Assembly: GCA_910577365.1 (NCBI GenBank) | Contig: CAJTMU010000007.1 | Span: forward strand, 1 to 64,000 | Direction: 5' to 3' | Source: an uncultured Oscillospiraceae bacterium | GTDB taxonomy: Bacteria; Bacillota; Clostridia; Oscillospirales; Ruminococcaceae | DNA: 64,000 nt | In this document: one piece after another, positions 1-9,111 of the stretch | Numbering within the stretch: position 1 is the stretch's first letter | Layout: each line of letters opens with the position of its first letter | The notes under the pieces: model-generated | Seen by the model: only the letters and a program-made list of their open reading frames with translations | The model's database searches: none | What the model was told of the DNA's origin: nothing | Translations under genes and position numbers: made by a program

Positions 1-687
1 GAAAATATTCCCTTGGAAATAATTTATGAGGACGGCGATTTGCTGGTTGTGAACAAGCCTAAGGGAATGGTGGTACATCCCGCGGCGGGACATTGCGGCG
101 GCACGCTGGTGAACGCGCTGATGTTTCACTGCGGAAGCAGTCTTTCGGGGATAAACGGGGAAATTCGCCCGGGGATAGTGCATAGGATTGACAAGGATAC
201 CAGCGGACTGCTGATTGTAGCCAAAAACGATTTTGCGCATATCGGGCTTTCGGAGCAGATAAAGTCGCACAGTTTTACGCGCGAATATGAAGCGGTAGTT
301 TGCGGCGCGGTAAAGGAGAACGGCACGGTGGACGCTCCCATAGGGCGTCATAAAACCGAGCGCAAGAAAATGTGCGTGACAAGGGAAAACTCCCGCGAGG
401 CGGTAACTCACTATTATGTTCTGCGGAACTACGCTAACTATACTCATCTGCGGCTGAGGCTTGAGACGGGGCGTACACATCAGATACGTGTGCATATGGC
501 TTATATCGGTCACCCCGCCGCGGGGGACGCGGTGTACGGAAACGGCAAGCCCAAGTGGCTGGAGGGGCAGTGTCTTCACGCGAAAAAAATAGGATTTGTT
601 CACCCGCGCACAGGGGAATATATGGAGTTTGACAGCGAGCTGCCCGAATATTTTACGCGTTTTTTGAAGAGTATTGAAAAAATATAG
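1..687 (+). CDS. RluD-family 23S rRNA pseudouridine synthase, 5' truncated by window edge
   Basis: Isomerises uridine to pseudouridine in structured RNA, most likely 23S rRNA. The reading frame is open from base 1, so the true start lies upstream; 228 residues are visible and the S4 RNA-binding domain usual at the N-terminus of this family would be outside the window. The catalytic signature HRIDKDTSG is present, with the catalytic Asp at visible residue 64, followed by the family's LLIVAKN segment. A TTG at base 13 could be mistaken for a start but has no ribosome binding site. The exact target uridine (RluD, RluC or YlyB type) cannot be fixed from this fragment. Confidence 0.9.
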   Translation, partial: ENIPLEIIYEDGDLLVVNKPKGMVVHPAAGHCGGTLVNALMFHCGSSLSGINGEIRPGIVHRIDKDTSGLLIVAKNDFAHIGLSEQIKSHSFTREYEAVVCGAVKENGTVDAPIGRHKTERKKMCVTRENSREAVTHYYVLRNYANYTHLRLRLETGRTHQIRVHMAYIGHPAAGDAVYGNGKPKWLEGQCLHAKKIGFVHPRTGEYMEFDSELPEYFTRFLKSIEKI

Positions 688-737
688 TATAAGGATAGCG
701 GCAGTGGCATTGTTCATTATTTTTATGGAGAGTTCGT

Positions 738-1370
738 ATGGCGTTTGATTTCAAAAAAGAATATAAGGAGCTTTATTTGCCAAAGAGCATTCCGGTAATT
801 GTGAACATACCGCGCATGAATTTTGTTGCTGTTCGGGGTATGGGCGACCCAAATGAAGAAGGCGGAGCATATCAACAGGCGATAGGCATACTTTATGGCA
901 TATCGTACACAATCAAGATGAGCTGTAAAAGCGATTACAGGATCGAAGGCTTTTTTGAATATACGGTTCCCCCGTTGGAAGGATTATGGTGGCAGAACGG
1001 TGTAAATAGCGTGGATTACTCCGATAAATCAGGCTTCAATTGGATATCGATTATTCGGCTGCCCGATTTTGTTTCAAAAACGGATTTTGAATGGGCTGTG
1101 CAGGAGGCGGGCAGAAAGAAAAATATAGATTGCTCTGCCGCAGAATTCTTGATGATTGATGAAGGGTTATGCGTACAGGTCATGCATGTTGGCTCTTACG
1201 ACAGCGAGCCGGAGTCGGTTGCTTTAATGGATAAATTCCTGAAAGAAAACGGTTATCTGAACGATATGTCGGAATTGCGTCCGCACCATGAAATATATCT
1301 TTCAGACCCCAGAAAAACGGCTCCGGAGAAGCGAAAAACCGTTATACGTCATCCTGCAAAACCGATGTAG
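738..1370 (+). CDS. GyrI-like effector-binding domain protein
   Basis: A 210-residue single-domain protein of the GyrI-like/SOUL small-molecule binding superfamily (COG4832-type). The start of the domain (LPKSIPVIVNIPRMNFVAV) and the ending pattern, in which an EIYLSDPRKT strand is followed by a basic tail, match that family. Such stand-alone domains bind hydrophobic ligands and some hydrolyse cyclopropanoid compounds; no ligand can be named here. It is one of three GyrI-type domains in this window (see 25469 and 26352). It starts about 50 bases after the pseudouridine synthase and is probably transcribed separately or by read-through. Confidence 0.75.
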   Translation: MAFDFKKEYKELYLPKSIPVIVNIPRMNFVAVRGMGDPNEEGGAYQQAIGILYGISYTIKMSCKSDYRIEGFFEYTVPPLEGLWWQNGVNSVDYSDKSGFNWISIIRLPDFVSKTDFEWAVQEAGRKKNIDCSAAEFLMIDEGLCVQVMHVGSYDSEPESVALMDKFLKENGYLNDMSELRPHHEIYLSDPRKTAPEKRKTVIRHPAKPM

Positions 1371-1464
1371 GACGGGATAAATATTTTGTCAGCGTCACAA
1401 ATTTTTTGGACTGTGGCTTTTCAGCTTTGCGGTTTTGCGTATTGTGCTTTAAAATAAATTTGAA

Positions 1465-1485
1465 AGGAGTAAAAGGCTCCTGATG
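1465..1485 (+). promoter_or_regulatory. Ribosome binding site with adjacent CTCC complement
   Basis: AAAGGAG is followed after a short linker by GGCTCCT, which is complementary to AGGAG, and then by the ATG of the HAD gene. The spacing from AGGAG to ATG is about 13 bases, longer than usual, and a small hairpin would hide the site. A nearly identical arrangement precedes the second transketolase gene at about 4647. The regulatory meaning is inference. Confidence 0.4.
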
Positions 1486-2286
1486 GATTTCAGTAAGGTA
1501 ATTATAATGACCGACCTTGACGGAACTCTGCTTACAGACGACAAAAAGATCCTGCCGCAGGATATGGAGGCGATAAAGCGCTTCCGCGCGGGCGGCGGGC
1601 TGTTTTCGGTGGCTACGGGCAGGGGGTATTCCATGGCGCGTTCCGTGGTTGAAAAGTTGGAGCTGGATATCCCGGCGGTGCTGTTCAACGGCGCGGCGGT
1701 GTTCGATTTTAAAGAGGACAGGTTCGTGTGGCGCTGCGAGATAGGCACGCACGCGATGGGCTACATAAAGCGGCTTGGGGACGAGTTTCCGCATATCGGG
1801 ATTGAGGTGCTGCATGAACATTCGATTTATGTTCCGTATATGAACAGGACGGAGCGAGAGCATCTCGCTCTGGAAAACGTAACTCCCGTCGAGTGTCTGC
1901 TGTGGGAGCTTCCTCGCGACGGCTGGCTTAAAGTTCTGCTGGCGGATACTCCAGAAAATATAGACGTTATTGAAAAGTATATTTCCGATAGCGATATGAG
2001 GGAGGCGCAATGGGTACGCTCCGCTCCCACCTATTATGAGTGTCTGCCGAAAGGCGTGGATAAGTCCGCGGGATTTCGCGAGTTGATAAAACACCTTGGC
2101 TGCGGGGAGAGGTTCTCGGTCGCGGCGGGTGATTATATGAACGACGAAGCAATGATACGCGCGGCTGATTTAGGAGTTGCCGTGGACAGCGCTCAGACCG
2201 AAGTAAAGACCGCCGCCGACCTGATTGTATGCGACAACAACAGCGGGGCTATGGCGGAAATAATCGGGTATATCGAGCGTTTGTAA
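1483..2286 (+). CDS. Cof-type HAD-IIB phosphatase
   Basis: Cytosolic HAD-superfamily hydrolase of the Cof subfamily, 267 residues, the usual length. Motif I MTDLDGTLL carries the nucleophile Asp11 and acid/base Asp13; a C-terminal motif with GDYMNDEAM supplies the Mg-binding acidic residues. The C2B cap domain lies between. Members dephosphorylate sugar phosphates, flavin or nucleotide phosphates with broad specificity; no substrate can be assigned. The upstream leader shares sequence with the leader of the transketolase C-subunit gene. Confidence 0.85.
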   Translation: MDFSKVIIMTDLDGTLLTDDKKILPQDMEAIKRFRAGGGLFSVATGRGYSMARSVVEKLELDIPAVLFNGAAVFDFKEDRFVWRCEIGTHAMGYIKRLGDEFPHIGIEVLHEHSIYVPYMNRTEREHLALENVTPVECLLWELPRDGWLKVLLADTPENIDVIEKYISDSDMREAQWVRSAPTYYECLPKGVDKSAGFRELIKHLGCGERFSVAAGDYMNDEAMIRAADLGVAVDSAQTEVKTAADLIVCDNNSGAMAEIIGYIERL

Positions 2287-2340
2287 CATTATGGATATGG
2301 TTCGCGTTTGGCGTGCGCCCGTTTTGGAGCGGAGAATTAT

Positions 2341-2970
2341 ATGGGATTTCTTAACGACTTATTCGGCGATAAAGAGCCGCAGGAAATGGAGCGGGGCGCG
2401 GGGGTAGCCATGCCCGATTGTCCCATACCGTTCGGATATAAGACAAGCTGGCTTTGTGTTAAAAGCGATTCCCCAGAGGAGGTCATTAGCGCGTTGGGTC
2501 TGAAAGACCCCGTTTTGTCAGGCTGGGAAAAGGGGATAGCGGCAGGTGTTTTCGTTTCCCCAGTGCTTGACGGGTACGTTCTGGTCATAAATTACGGTGA
2601 CGATATTATCATCGAGGACTTGGAAAGGCTCGATGTAATTGCGCGGCAGTTTTCCGAGGTGCAGTATTTCTCGTCTCACCGCGTCGCGGAGTATGCCGCG
2701 TGGGTGAAGTATGTCGGCGGGGAAATGCTCCGCGGTTACTGTTGGTGCGGCGACGAGGGAGAGATATACCTTAACGAGGGAGAGATAACCGCTGAGGAAA
2801 AGGCTCTCGAGTTGGATAATCTGTTGCAAAGCACTGACGATGACTGGGAAACGTCGAAGTTCGCGGATGAGGAAAATGTGCTGGATATAGCCGCCGCTTG
2901 GGGGATAGACCCGAGATTTTCGGAAAAGCAATATCCCGAATCTATGGGCTGGGTCTGCGGAATGAAATGA
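2341..2970 (+). CDS. Hypothetical protein, 209 aa
   Basis: I do not recognise this family. The start at 2341 is preferred over an upstream in-frame ATG because GGAGCGGAG lies just before it. The product is acidic, with no signal peptide or membrane segment, and contains a Cys-Trp-Cys (YCWCGDEGE) and a C-terminal section resembling a W/G-rich small globular fold. It has the look of the SMI1/immunity-type hypotheticals often scattered in Firmicutes, but that is only an impression. The neighbouring P-loop gene begins 21 bases after its stop, so the two are probably co-transcribed. Confidence 0.6.
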   Translation: MGFLNDLFGDKEPQEMERGAGVAMPDCPIPFGYKTSWLCVKSDSPEEVISALGLKDPVLSGWEKGIAAGVFVSPVLDGYVLVINYGDDIIIEDLERLDVIARQFSEVQYFSSHRVAEYAAWVKYVGGEMLRGYCWCGDEGEIYLNEGEITAEEKALELDNLLQSTDDDWETSKFADEENVLDIAAAWGIDPRFSEKQYPESMGWVCGMK

Positions 2971-2991
2971 TTTGCGGAAAAGGAGCGGAAA

Positions 2992-3513
2992 ATGTCGGGA
3001 ATTTTGCGGCAGAAACTGATAATCGTTACAGGCTCTCCGTGCGTGGGCAAAACCACAGTTACGGATAAGCTGTTCACCTTATATGAAAACAGCGCGTTTT
3101 TTGACGGCGACTGGGCGTGGTGCGTCAATCCGTTTTCACTTGATGATCCGAGATTGCGTAACGGTGACAAAACAATATCATTTGCGCTTAACAACTTCCT
3201 TGATTCGGGATTTGATTATGTGTTTTTTTCGTCGGTGGTGGCAATGTACGAAAATACCCGCGCGAAAATATTAAAAGATATAACCGCGGTAGGATATTCG
3301 GTTATTGGTTTTTCGCTCACCTGCTCGGAGGAAACGCTGATTGAACGCCATAGGAAGCGCGGAGACGACAATGAGTGCTCCTTTGAATGGCTGCACAGGA
3401 AGCCGCTTGAGGGAGATTATATTATCAAAACGGACGGCAAGAGCGCTGAAGAAATTGCCGTTGAGATGAAAGCCATAATAGACGCGAACGGCGCGGGGCA
3501 AGCAGGGAGTTAA
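2992..3513 (+). CDS. P-loop nucleotide kinase-like ATP-binding protein
   Basis: A 173-residue protein with a clear Walker A, GSPCVGKTT (Gly14 to Thr22), close to the N-terminus. The size and the later RHRKRGD segment, which looks like an Arg-rich LID, fit small kinases of the AAA_33/shikimate or chloramphenicol phosphotransferase type. No substrate-specific motif is recognised. Start ATG follows AAAGGAGCGGAAA. Adjacent to the hypothetical gene at 2341, from which it is separated by 21 bases. Confidence 0.65.
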   Translation: MSGILRQKLIIVTGSPCVGKTTVTDKLFTLYENSAFFDGDWAWCVNPFSLDDPRLRNGDKTISFALNNFLDSGFDYVFFSSVVAMYENTRAKILKDITAVGYSVIGFSLTCSEETLIERHRKRGDDNECSFEWLHRKPLEGDYIIKTDGKSAEEIAVEMKAIIDANGAGQAGS

Positions 3514-3704
3514 CAGAGCCGCGGAAATTGGTGTTTGCGTTTTTGAAAATACGTTTTCACACTTTCACACCCACATATTTTCGCTGTGATAAGTTAAAAA
3601 CGATAAAAGTAGATTTTTGGGTGCCAAAATCAATAATTAAGTGCGGAGTGCGGTATAATTTGCCGCTTACTCCTGCCTTTTATATCAGAAAGGAGCAGTT
3701 CTTT

Positions 3705-4547
3705 ATGGACGAAAAACTGAAAAAGCAGCTTGAAACAGCTGCGACTAAGGTCAGAATGGGCGTTATTGAGGGAGTTTACAACGCCAAGGCGGGTCACCCG
3801 GGCGGGTCGCTCTCGATAGCGGATACGCTGACCTACCTCTATATGCACCGTATGCACGTTGACCCAAGCGACCCCGAGATGGCGTCGCGCGACAGACTGG
3901 TGCTTTCCAAGGGACATACCGCGCCCGCGCTGTATTCGGTGCTGGCGCACAGGGGATTTTTCCCCGTGGAGGAGCTTAAGACCCTCCGCAAAATCGATTC
4001 AAGGCTTCAGGGACACCCCGTGCGCGGGAAAGTGCCCGGAGTGGACATGAGCACCGGCTCACTGGGTCAGGGTATTTCGGCGGCGTGCGGCATGGCTCTT
4101 TCGGGGAAAATTTCCTGCGATATCTACAAGGTTTACGCCATTCTCGGCGACGGTGAGATACAGGAGGGTCAGGTTTGGGAAGCTGCTATGTTCGCGGCTC
4201 ACTACAAACTGGATAACCTTGTGGCTGTGGTGGACAACAACGGTTTGCAGATAGACGGCAAGATTTCCGACGTTATGTCCCCGTATCCCATCGACCAGAA
4301 GTTTGAGGCGTTCGGTTGGCACGTTATCAATATCAACGGACATGATTTCAACGAAATAGAAAAGGCGTTCAACGAGGCTGAGACCGTTACGGGCAAGCCT
4401 ACCGTCATAATTCAGCGCTCCACAAAGGGCAAGGGCGTTTCCTTTATGGAAAATCAGGTGGGCTGGCACGGAAAAGCTCCCAACGACGAGGAATACGCCA
4501 AGGCAATGGAGGAGCTTAAGGCTCATCTTGCGGAGCTTGAGAAATAA
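3705..4547 (+). CDS. Transketolase, N-terminal (TPP-binding) subunit
   Basis: The thiamine-diphosphate binding half of a split transketolase, 280 residues. It moves two-carbon units between sugar phosphates in the non-oxidative pentose phosphate pathway. The AGHPGGS segment (His31) and the GDGEIQEGQ motif (Gly148 onward) followed by the NNGLQIDG segment form the TPP/Mg site. The chosen ATG has AGGAG eight bases upstream; an upstream in-frame extension is not supported. The C-terminal half is the next gene (4686), so the two subunits form one enzyme. In this organism they would carry pentose carbon from hemicellulose into glycolysis. Confidence 0.95.
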   Translation: MDEKLKKQLETAATKVRMGVIEGVYNAKAGHPGGSLSIADTLTYLYMHRMHVDPSDPEMASRDRLVLSKGHTAPALYSVLAHRGFFPVEELKTLRKIDSRLQGHPVRGKVPGVDMSTGSLGQGISAACGMALSGKISCDIYKVYAILGDGEIQEGQVWEAAMFAAHYKLDNLVAVVDNNGLQIDGKISDVMSPYPIDQKFEAFGWHVININGHDFNEIEKAFNEAETVTGKPTVIIQRSTKGKGVSFMENQVGWHGKAPNDEEYAKAMEELKAHLAELEK

Positions 4548-4588
4548 TACGGCTGATATCGATTGGATAACAGATTTTCAAACCTGCA

Positions 4589-4684
4589 GGTTTTGCGCAT
4601 TTTGGACAGTCACCCGAAATTTTGCCGCGCAAAACCGCAAATACTTGAAAGGAGTGATGCTCCCTGATGGGGGCATGATATAAA
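4589..4684 (+). promoter_or_regulatory. Structured leader between the transketolase genes
   Basis: GGTTTTGCGC (4589-4598) pairs perfectly with GCGCAAAACC (4627-4636). After it comes AAAGGAGTGATGCTCC, where CTCC can pair with GGAG, and an 8-codon mini open frame (ATG at 4657 to TAA) between the ribosome binding site and the true start at 4686. This resembles the leader of the HAD gene at 1483. It may set the ratio of the two subunits; that role is inference. Confidence 0.4.
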
Positions 4685-4685
4685 T

Positions 4686-5621
4686 ATGGAAAAGAAAGCA
4701 ACTCGTGACAGCTACGGCGAAGCGCTGGTCATGCTGGCGGAAAAGCGCCCTGACCTTATCGTGCTGGACGCCGACCTCGCAGCTGCCACAAAAACAGGCA
4801 CCTTTAAGAAAGAATATCCCGAGAAGCACTACGACTGCGGCATTGCCGAGGCGAACATGATGGGCGTTGCGGCGGGTATTGCCACAACAGGCAAGCTGGT
4901 TTTCGCAAGCTCCTTCGCGATGTTCGCGGCGGGCAGAGCGTTTGAGATAGTGCGCAACTCGATAGGATATCCCCATCTCAACGTAAAGATAGGCGCTACT
5001 CACGCGGGTATTTCCGTAGGAGAGGACGGCGCTTCTCACCAGTGCAACGAGGATATAGCCCTTATGAGAACTATACCCGGAATGACGGTTATAAATCCCG
5101 CCGATGACGTGGAGGCTAAGGCGGCTGTGCTGGCTATGGCGGATTATGTCGGTCCTACCTATATGCGCTTCGGCAGGCTTGCCGCGCCCATCTTCAACGA
5201 CCCCGCGGCGTATAAGTTTGAGGTCGGAAAGGGTGTTCAGCTTAAGGACGGTAAGGATATCACAATTATCGCCACTGGACTTATGGTTTCCGAGGCGCTG
5301 GAGGCGGCTAAGGCTCTCGCGGAGCAGGGAGTTGACGCGCGCGTTGTCAATATCCACACCATCAAGCCCATTGACCGCGATATAATCATAAAGGCGGCAA
5401 AGGAAACGGGCAAGATAGTTACCGTTGAGGAGCACAGCGTTATCGGCGGGCTTGGCTCGGCGGTTGCGGACGTGGTTACGGAGGAGTGCCCCGTACCAGT
5501 TATCAAGATAGGTGTAAAGGACGTGTTCGGTCATTCGGGTCCCGCTCCCGCGCTGCTTAAGGAATTCGGGCTTTGCGCGGAGAATATCGTTGCTGTTGCC
5601 AAAGCGGCGGTCGGGAAGTAA
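4686..5621 (+). CDS. Transketolase, C-terminal subunit
   Basis: The pyrimidine-binding and C-terminal half of split transketolase, 311 residues. The segment CGIAEANMMG contains the Glu that activates the TPP aminopyrimidine ring, and the later VEEHSVIGGLG segment belongs to the C-terminal domain shared with DXS and pyruvate dehydrogenase E1 beta. It forms the active enzyme with the product of 3705..4547. The start ATG GAA AAG has no good ribosome binding site directly in front; the AAAGGAG lies about 30 bases upstream and is followed by a tiny open frame, so translation may depend on re-initiation. Confidence 0.95.
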   Translation: MEKKATRDSYGEALVMLAEKRPDLIVLDADLAAATKTGTFKKEYPEKHYDCGIAEANMMGVAAGIATTGKLVFASSFAMFAAGRAFEIVRNSIGYPHLNVKIGATHAGISVGEDGASHQCNEDIALMRTIPGMTVINPADDVEAKAAVLAMADYVGPTYMRFGRLAAPIFNDPAAYKFEVGKGVQLKDGKDITIIATGLMVSEALEAAKALAEQGVDARVVNIHTIKPIDRDIIIKAAKETGKIVTVEEHSVIGGLGSAVADVVTEECPVPVIKIGVKDVFGHSGPAPALLKEFGLCAENIVAVAKAAVGK

Positions 5622-5635
5622 TATTTCCGAAACAA

Positions 5636-5665
5636 AAAATCCCTCTCCTTAACAGGGAGGGATTT
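5636..5665. terminator. Bidirectional terminator
   Basis: AAAATCCCTC and GAGGGATTTT arms flank a short loop between the convergent transketolase and lipoprotein genes, giving T-runs on both strands. Confidence 0.8.
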
Positions 5666-5669
5666 TACA

Positions 5670-6221
5670 TTATACGGCAGTCTGCACCTCGGGATATGAC
5701 TTCGGGTCGTATCCGACCGCGACCGGCTTGTCTTTGACATACTCGTCAATGATCGCTTTCTGCTCGTCGGTACAGGTATCCGCAAAAGTTAATTCTATGA
5801 TATTTTGCTGCATATTTATTTGTGCGCCCATATACGGCAGACCAAGTTCTTTCATAAGCTCCGACGGCATTTCAATGAGTATTTTCCGCATTTCGTTCAG
5901 AGAATACTCTGCGGTTTCAAGTCTGACGTTTTCATAGCCCTTAAAGAAATCATAGCGGGTGCTGTTTTCATCGGTTATCATTACCACCAGCACGTAATTG
6001 TTCTGACTGAAATCGCCGTCAAGGTAGTAACCCGCGTAATCGTCGGGATAGTCGCGCGTGCCGCGCTCGTTTAATTCAAAACTGTCATAGAGTATATGAA
6101 GCGCCTCGGAGGCGGAAACACCATCCACCTCTGAATTATATTCGGGAATACTTGATTCTTTCGCGTTCACGCAGCCCGTCGCCAATATTATCAGCGCACA
6201 TAGCAGAAATATTTTTTTCAT
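5670..6221 (-). CDS. Hypothetical lipoprotein, 183 aa
   Basis: The N-terminus MKKIFLLCALIILATGC is a lipoprotein signal peptide with a lipobox ending at Cys17, so the protein is anchored on the outer face of the membrane. The mature part is acidic, without a recognised domain. The start at 6221 has GAGGT upstream; a longer frame adds only five residues. It is transcribed towards the transketolase genes and shares their bidirectional terminator. Confidence 0.75.
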   Translation of the reverse strand: MKKIFLLCALIILATGCVNAKESSIPEYNSEVDGVSASEALHILYDSFELNERGTRDYPDDYAGYYLDGDFSQNNYVLVVMITDENSTRYDFFKGYENVRLETAEYSLNEMRKILIEMPSELMKELGLPYMGAQINMQQNIIELTFADTCTDEQKAIIDEYVKDKPVAVGYDPKSYPEVQTAV

Positions 6222-6325
6222 ATTGTACCTCGTCATATTATAGACAAAGCGCCGATATAAGCGCAGCGTTACGATAATATAAAAATTATACTGTTTTTGT
6301 TTTCATCTTGTTAATACCAATATAT

Positions 6326-6351
6326 CACCAAAAACGATAGCGTTTTTGGTG
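6326..6351. other. Perfect 11-bp inverted repeat
   Basis: CACCAAAAACG and CGTTTTTGGTG surround a 4-base loop in the gap between the lipoprotein and alpha-xylosidase genes. It could be a second terminator or an operator. The + side is followed by CAGTTTT. Confidence 0.5.
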
Positions 6352-6362
6352 CAGTTTTAAAA

Positions 6363-6388
6363 GTCCCCCGGGAATATTTCCCGGGGGA
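6363..6388 (-). terminator. Terminator of the alpha-xylosidase gene
   Basis: GTCCCCCGGGAA and TTCCCGGGGGA arms with a short loop directly after the stop codon; on the minus strand it is followed by CTTTTAAAA. Confidence 0.85.
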
Positions 6389-6394
6389 TAAAAA

Positions 6395-8701
6395 TTACAT
6401 TTCCACTTTCAGACCCTCGTCGCTTCTTACCTTAAAGTTCTTCGCCGTGCCGGACGCGGTCACCTTTATGGTGTCGCCGCTTCTTGTGGCGGTAAGGCTG
6501 AGCACTTCTTTGGACTCGCTGTCGTATATCTTGGTCTCGGCGGTCTTGCCGTCTTCAAGCTGATATATCACTATATCGCAGTTCTCCGCGTAATCGTAGG
6601 TGAAGCCGCGCTTGAAATCGCCGTAGGCTATTATGCTGTTCGGCTTAGCCAGCAGCGGCATTGAGAAGTAATCGTGCTTGGTGGTATACCACTTTTCTCC
6701 CTCGAATACCTCTCCGGTCTGGATATCTGTCCACTTACCCGCGGGAACATAATACTGTGCTATCCCTTCCTCATTGAATACGGGAGCGCAAAGCAGGCTT
6801 TCACCCAGCATATACTGTCTGTCAAGCGCTGAGCAGGCGGGGTCATCGGAATAATCCACCACCATAGCTCTCATCATGGGAACACCGCTTGTGTGGGTGT
6901 TTATCGCCTGTGTCCAGAGGTAGGGCATAAGCTTGCCCTTCAGCTTGGTGAAGTGGCGGAGAACGTCGCAGCTCTCTTCGTCGAAATTCCACGGAACGCG
7001 GTAGGAGCTGTTGCCATGCAGGCGGGAATGGGTGGACATAAGCCCGAACGCGCACCAACGTTTGTAAAGGTCAGGAGTGCCCTGCGCCTCGAAGCCCGAA
7101 ATATCATGGCTGAAGAATCCGAAGCCGCTTAAGCACAGTGACAGACCTCCGCGGAGCGTTTCCCACATGCTCTCGTAATTCGAGAAGCAGTCACCGCCCC
7201 AGTGCACGGGGAACTTCTGACCGCCTACGGTCGCGGAACGCGCGAACAGACATGCCTTATCCTTGCCGTAATATTCCTCAAGCACCTCAAATACCGTTTT
7301 GTTGTAAAGATAGGTGTAGTAGTTGTGCATTTTGTAGGGGTCGCTGCCGTCGTAATAAACGATATCCTTAGTGGGTATTCTCTCGCCGAAGTCGGTCTTG
7401 AAAGCGTCGACGCCCATTTCACAGAGCGCTCTCAGCTTGCCCTTGTACCACTCGCGGGCGGCGGGATTGGTGAAATCCACGACAGCCATGCCGGGCTGCC
7501 ACATATCACCCTGCCATACAGATCCGTCGGTGGTTTTGAGGAAATAGCCGCCCTTTACGCCCTCGTCAAACATGGAGGAGCGCTGCGCGATGTAGGAGTT
7601 TATCCACACGCATATCTCAAGCCCCTTTGCCTTGAGCCTTTCGAGCATTGCCTTGGGGTCGGGGAACATTCTCTTGTCCCATGTAAGGTCGCACCAGTTG
7701 AATTCCTTCATCCAGAAGCAGTCAAAGTGGAATACCTCAAGTGGGATATCGCGCTCTGCCATGCCGTCAATAAAGCTCGAAACAGTCTTTTCGTCGTAAT
7801 CGGTGGTGAAAGAGGTGGTGAGCCACAGACCAAAAGTGTACGCGGGTGTGAGCGCGGGCTTGCCCGTGAGGTCGGTATATACTTTAAGTACGTCCGCAAT
7901 CTTGCCGCCGCCGATAACGAAATATTCAAGGTGCTCGCCCTGAACGGTGAAAGCAACCTTGGATACGGTTTCGCTCGCTACCTCAAAGCTTACCTTTTCA
8001 GGATGGTTTACAAACAGACCGTAGCTTCTGGAGGAAACGTAGAACGGAATGGATTTATAGCTCTGCTCTGAGGATGTGCCGCCGTCGTTATTCCACACCT
8101 CGACAGTCTGACCGTTCTTTACGAAAGTGGAGAATTTTTCGCCGAAGCCGTAGATGCTCTCGCCCACGCTGATGTTCATCATATCGCGCATAACCGCGCC
8201 GTCGGCAGTTTCGTCGTGCGCGAAAAACTGCTTCATCACGTCCTCGTTCATGCGCTCGTTTGTGCGCCACTGCTCCTCGTTAATGTAGGAGGTAGTGCGC
8301 CAGCCTTGCTTTGTCAGCAGCTTATCGCCGTAGTAGTATTTGATGTCCCAAGCTCCGCCCTTGGCAACAACTACTCTGGTATTGCCGGAGATCAGCTCGA
8401 ATGCGGAACCAGTGTCCTTGATAGTGGGTTTGAAGGATGCATCCTCGTTCAGCTCAAACGCGGGAGCTTTCTTAATACGTCCCTTAAAATGGTCAACGGT
8501 TACTTTTATCGTATTTTCAAGAGTAGATGTAAAAGAGATTTCCAGCACGGGTCCGCCGAGGGTCTGCCCACGGTTTCCTATCCACTGCGCCGTAGCGAGA
8601 ACGTTTATTGAGTTCTCCGCCGCTGTCACCTCATACATCTGCGTCGCGTAATTTACGCCGTAGCCGGGCTTGTTAAGCCAAAGTCCGTCCGAATACTTCA
8701 T
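6395..8701 (-). CDS. yicI: GH31 alpha-xylosidase
   Basis: Removes alpha-1,6-linked xylose from the non-reducing end of xyloglucan oligosaccharides such as isoprimeverose. The 768-residue length and domain order (N-terminal beta-sandwich, TIM barrel, C-terminal beta domains) match YicI. The segment AFKTDFGER, with the nucleophile at Asp437, has the KTDFGE form that marks alpha-xylosidases rather than alpha-glucosidases; the acid/base is Asp504 in HWGGDC. There is no signal peptide, so it acts on imported oligosaccharides. The start at 8701 is set by GGAGG eight bases upstream; the open frame runs 47 codons further up without a binding site. It fits with the GH5 and GH2 genes in this window. 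Confidence 0.92.
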   Translation of the reverse strand: MKYSDGLWLNKPGYGVNYATQMYEVTAAENSINVLATAQWIGNRGQTLGGPVLEISFTSTLENTIKVTVDHFKGRIKKAPAFELNEDASFKPTIKDTGSAFELISGNTRVVVAKGGAWDIKYYYGDKLLTKQGWRTTSYINEEQWRTNERMNEDVMKQFFAHDETADGAVMRDMMNISVGESIYGFGEKFSTFVKNGQTVEVWNNDGGTSSEQSYKSIPFYVSSRSYGLFVNHPEKVSFEVASETVSKVAFTVQGEHLEYFVIGGGKIADVLKVYTDLTGKPALTPAYTFGLWLTTSFTTDYDEKTVSSFIDGMAERDIPLEVFHFDCFWMKEFNWCDLTWDKRMFPDPKAMLERLKAKGLEICVWINSYIAQRSSMFDEGVKGGYFLKTTDGSVWQGDMWQPGMAVVDFTNPAAREWYKGKLRALCEMGVDAFKTDFGERIPTKDIVYYDGSDPYKMHNYYTYLYNKTVFEVLEEYYGKDKACLFARSATVGGQKFPVHWGGDCFSNYESMWETLRGGLSLCLSGFGFFSHDISGFEAQGTPDLYKRWCAFGLMSTHSRLHGNSSYRVPWNFDEESCDVLRHFTKLKGKLMPYLWTQAINTHTSGVPMMRAMVVDYSDDPACSALDRQYMLGESLLCAPVFNEEGIAQYYVPAGKWTDIQTGEVFEGEKWYTTKHDYFSMPLLAKPNSIIAYGDFKRGFTYDYAENCDIVIYQLEDGKTAETKIYDSESKEVLSLTATRSGDTIKVTASGTAKNFKVRSDEGLKVEM

Positions 8702-8826
8702 AGAAAAATCCTCCGTAGAATAATTTGTTATTATGGGGAATCCGCTCGACACGGTGTATTTCAGTTTTATGCAATCGTTTACACCGCAAGATACAGTACT
8801 CCCGCTTTCTTTTTTCCTCAAGAAGC

Positions 8827-8854
8827 ATTGTAACATATCCACATAAAATTACAA
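8827..8854 (-). promoter_or_regulatory. Probable sigma-A promoter for the alpha-xylosidase gene
   Basis: On the minus strand TTGTAA, a 16-base spacer and TACAAT lie about 125 bases before the start codon. The rest of the gap 8855-8956 shows nothing further. Confidence 0.5.
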
Positions 8855-8956
8855 GGGGGATTTTGAGTTTCGGGAAGATATTTATATTTTTTGGGAATTA
8901 AAGAACGCGTCATTTGTATCGATTCCAACCGTATCGGTGGGTTATGAAAAATCCGC

Positions 8957-8985
8957 TTGACAAGGTGTGCGAAATGGTGTAAAAT
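8957..8985 (+). promoter_or_regulatory. Sigma-A promoter for the lipoprotein at 9112
   Basis: TTGACA, 17 bases, TAAAAT, about 130 bases ahead of the next start codon on the plus strand. Confidence 0.6.
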
Positions 8986-9111
8986 GGTAGGCGTACAGGC
9001 GGTGCGCGTGCGGATTAAAGTAAAATGTACGGATATATTTCTGTAAAATGTTGTTTCGGAACGTTCGGGCAATGTCAAAATAATTTGTTTTGGGTATGAG
9101 GTGCGGTAAGT

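Noticed and set aside
7202..8071. 289-codon frame antisense to the alpha-xylosidase gene
   Set aside because: No binding site, no family resemblance, fully inside a well-supported gene on the other strand.
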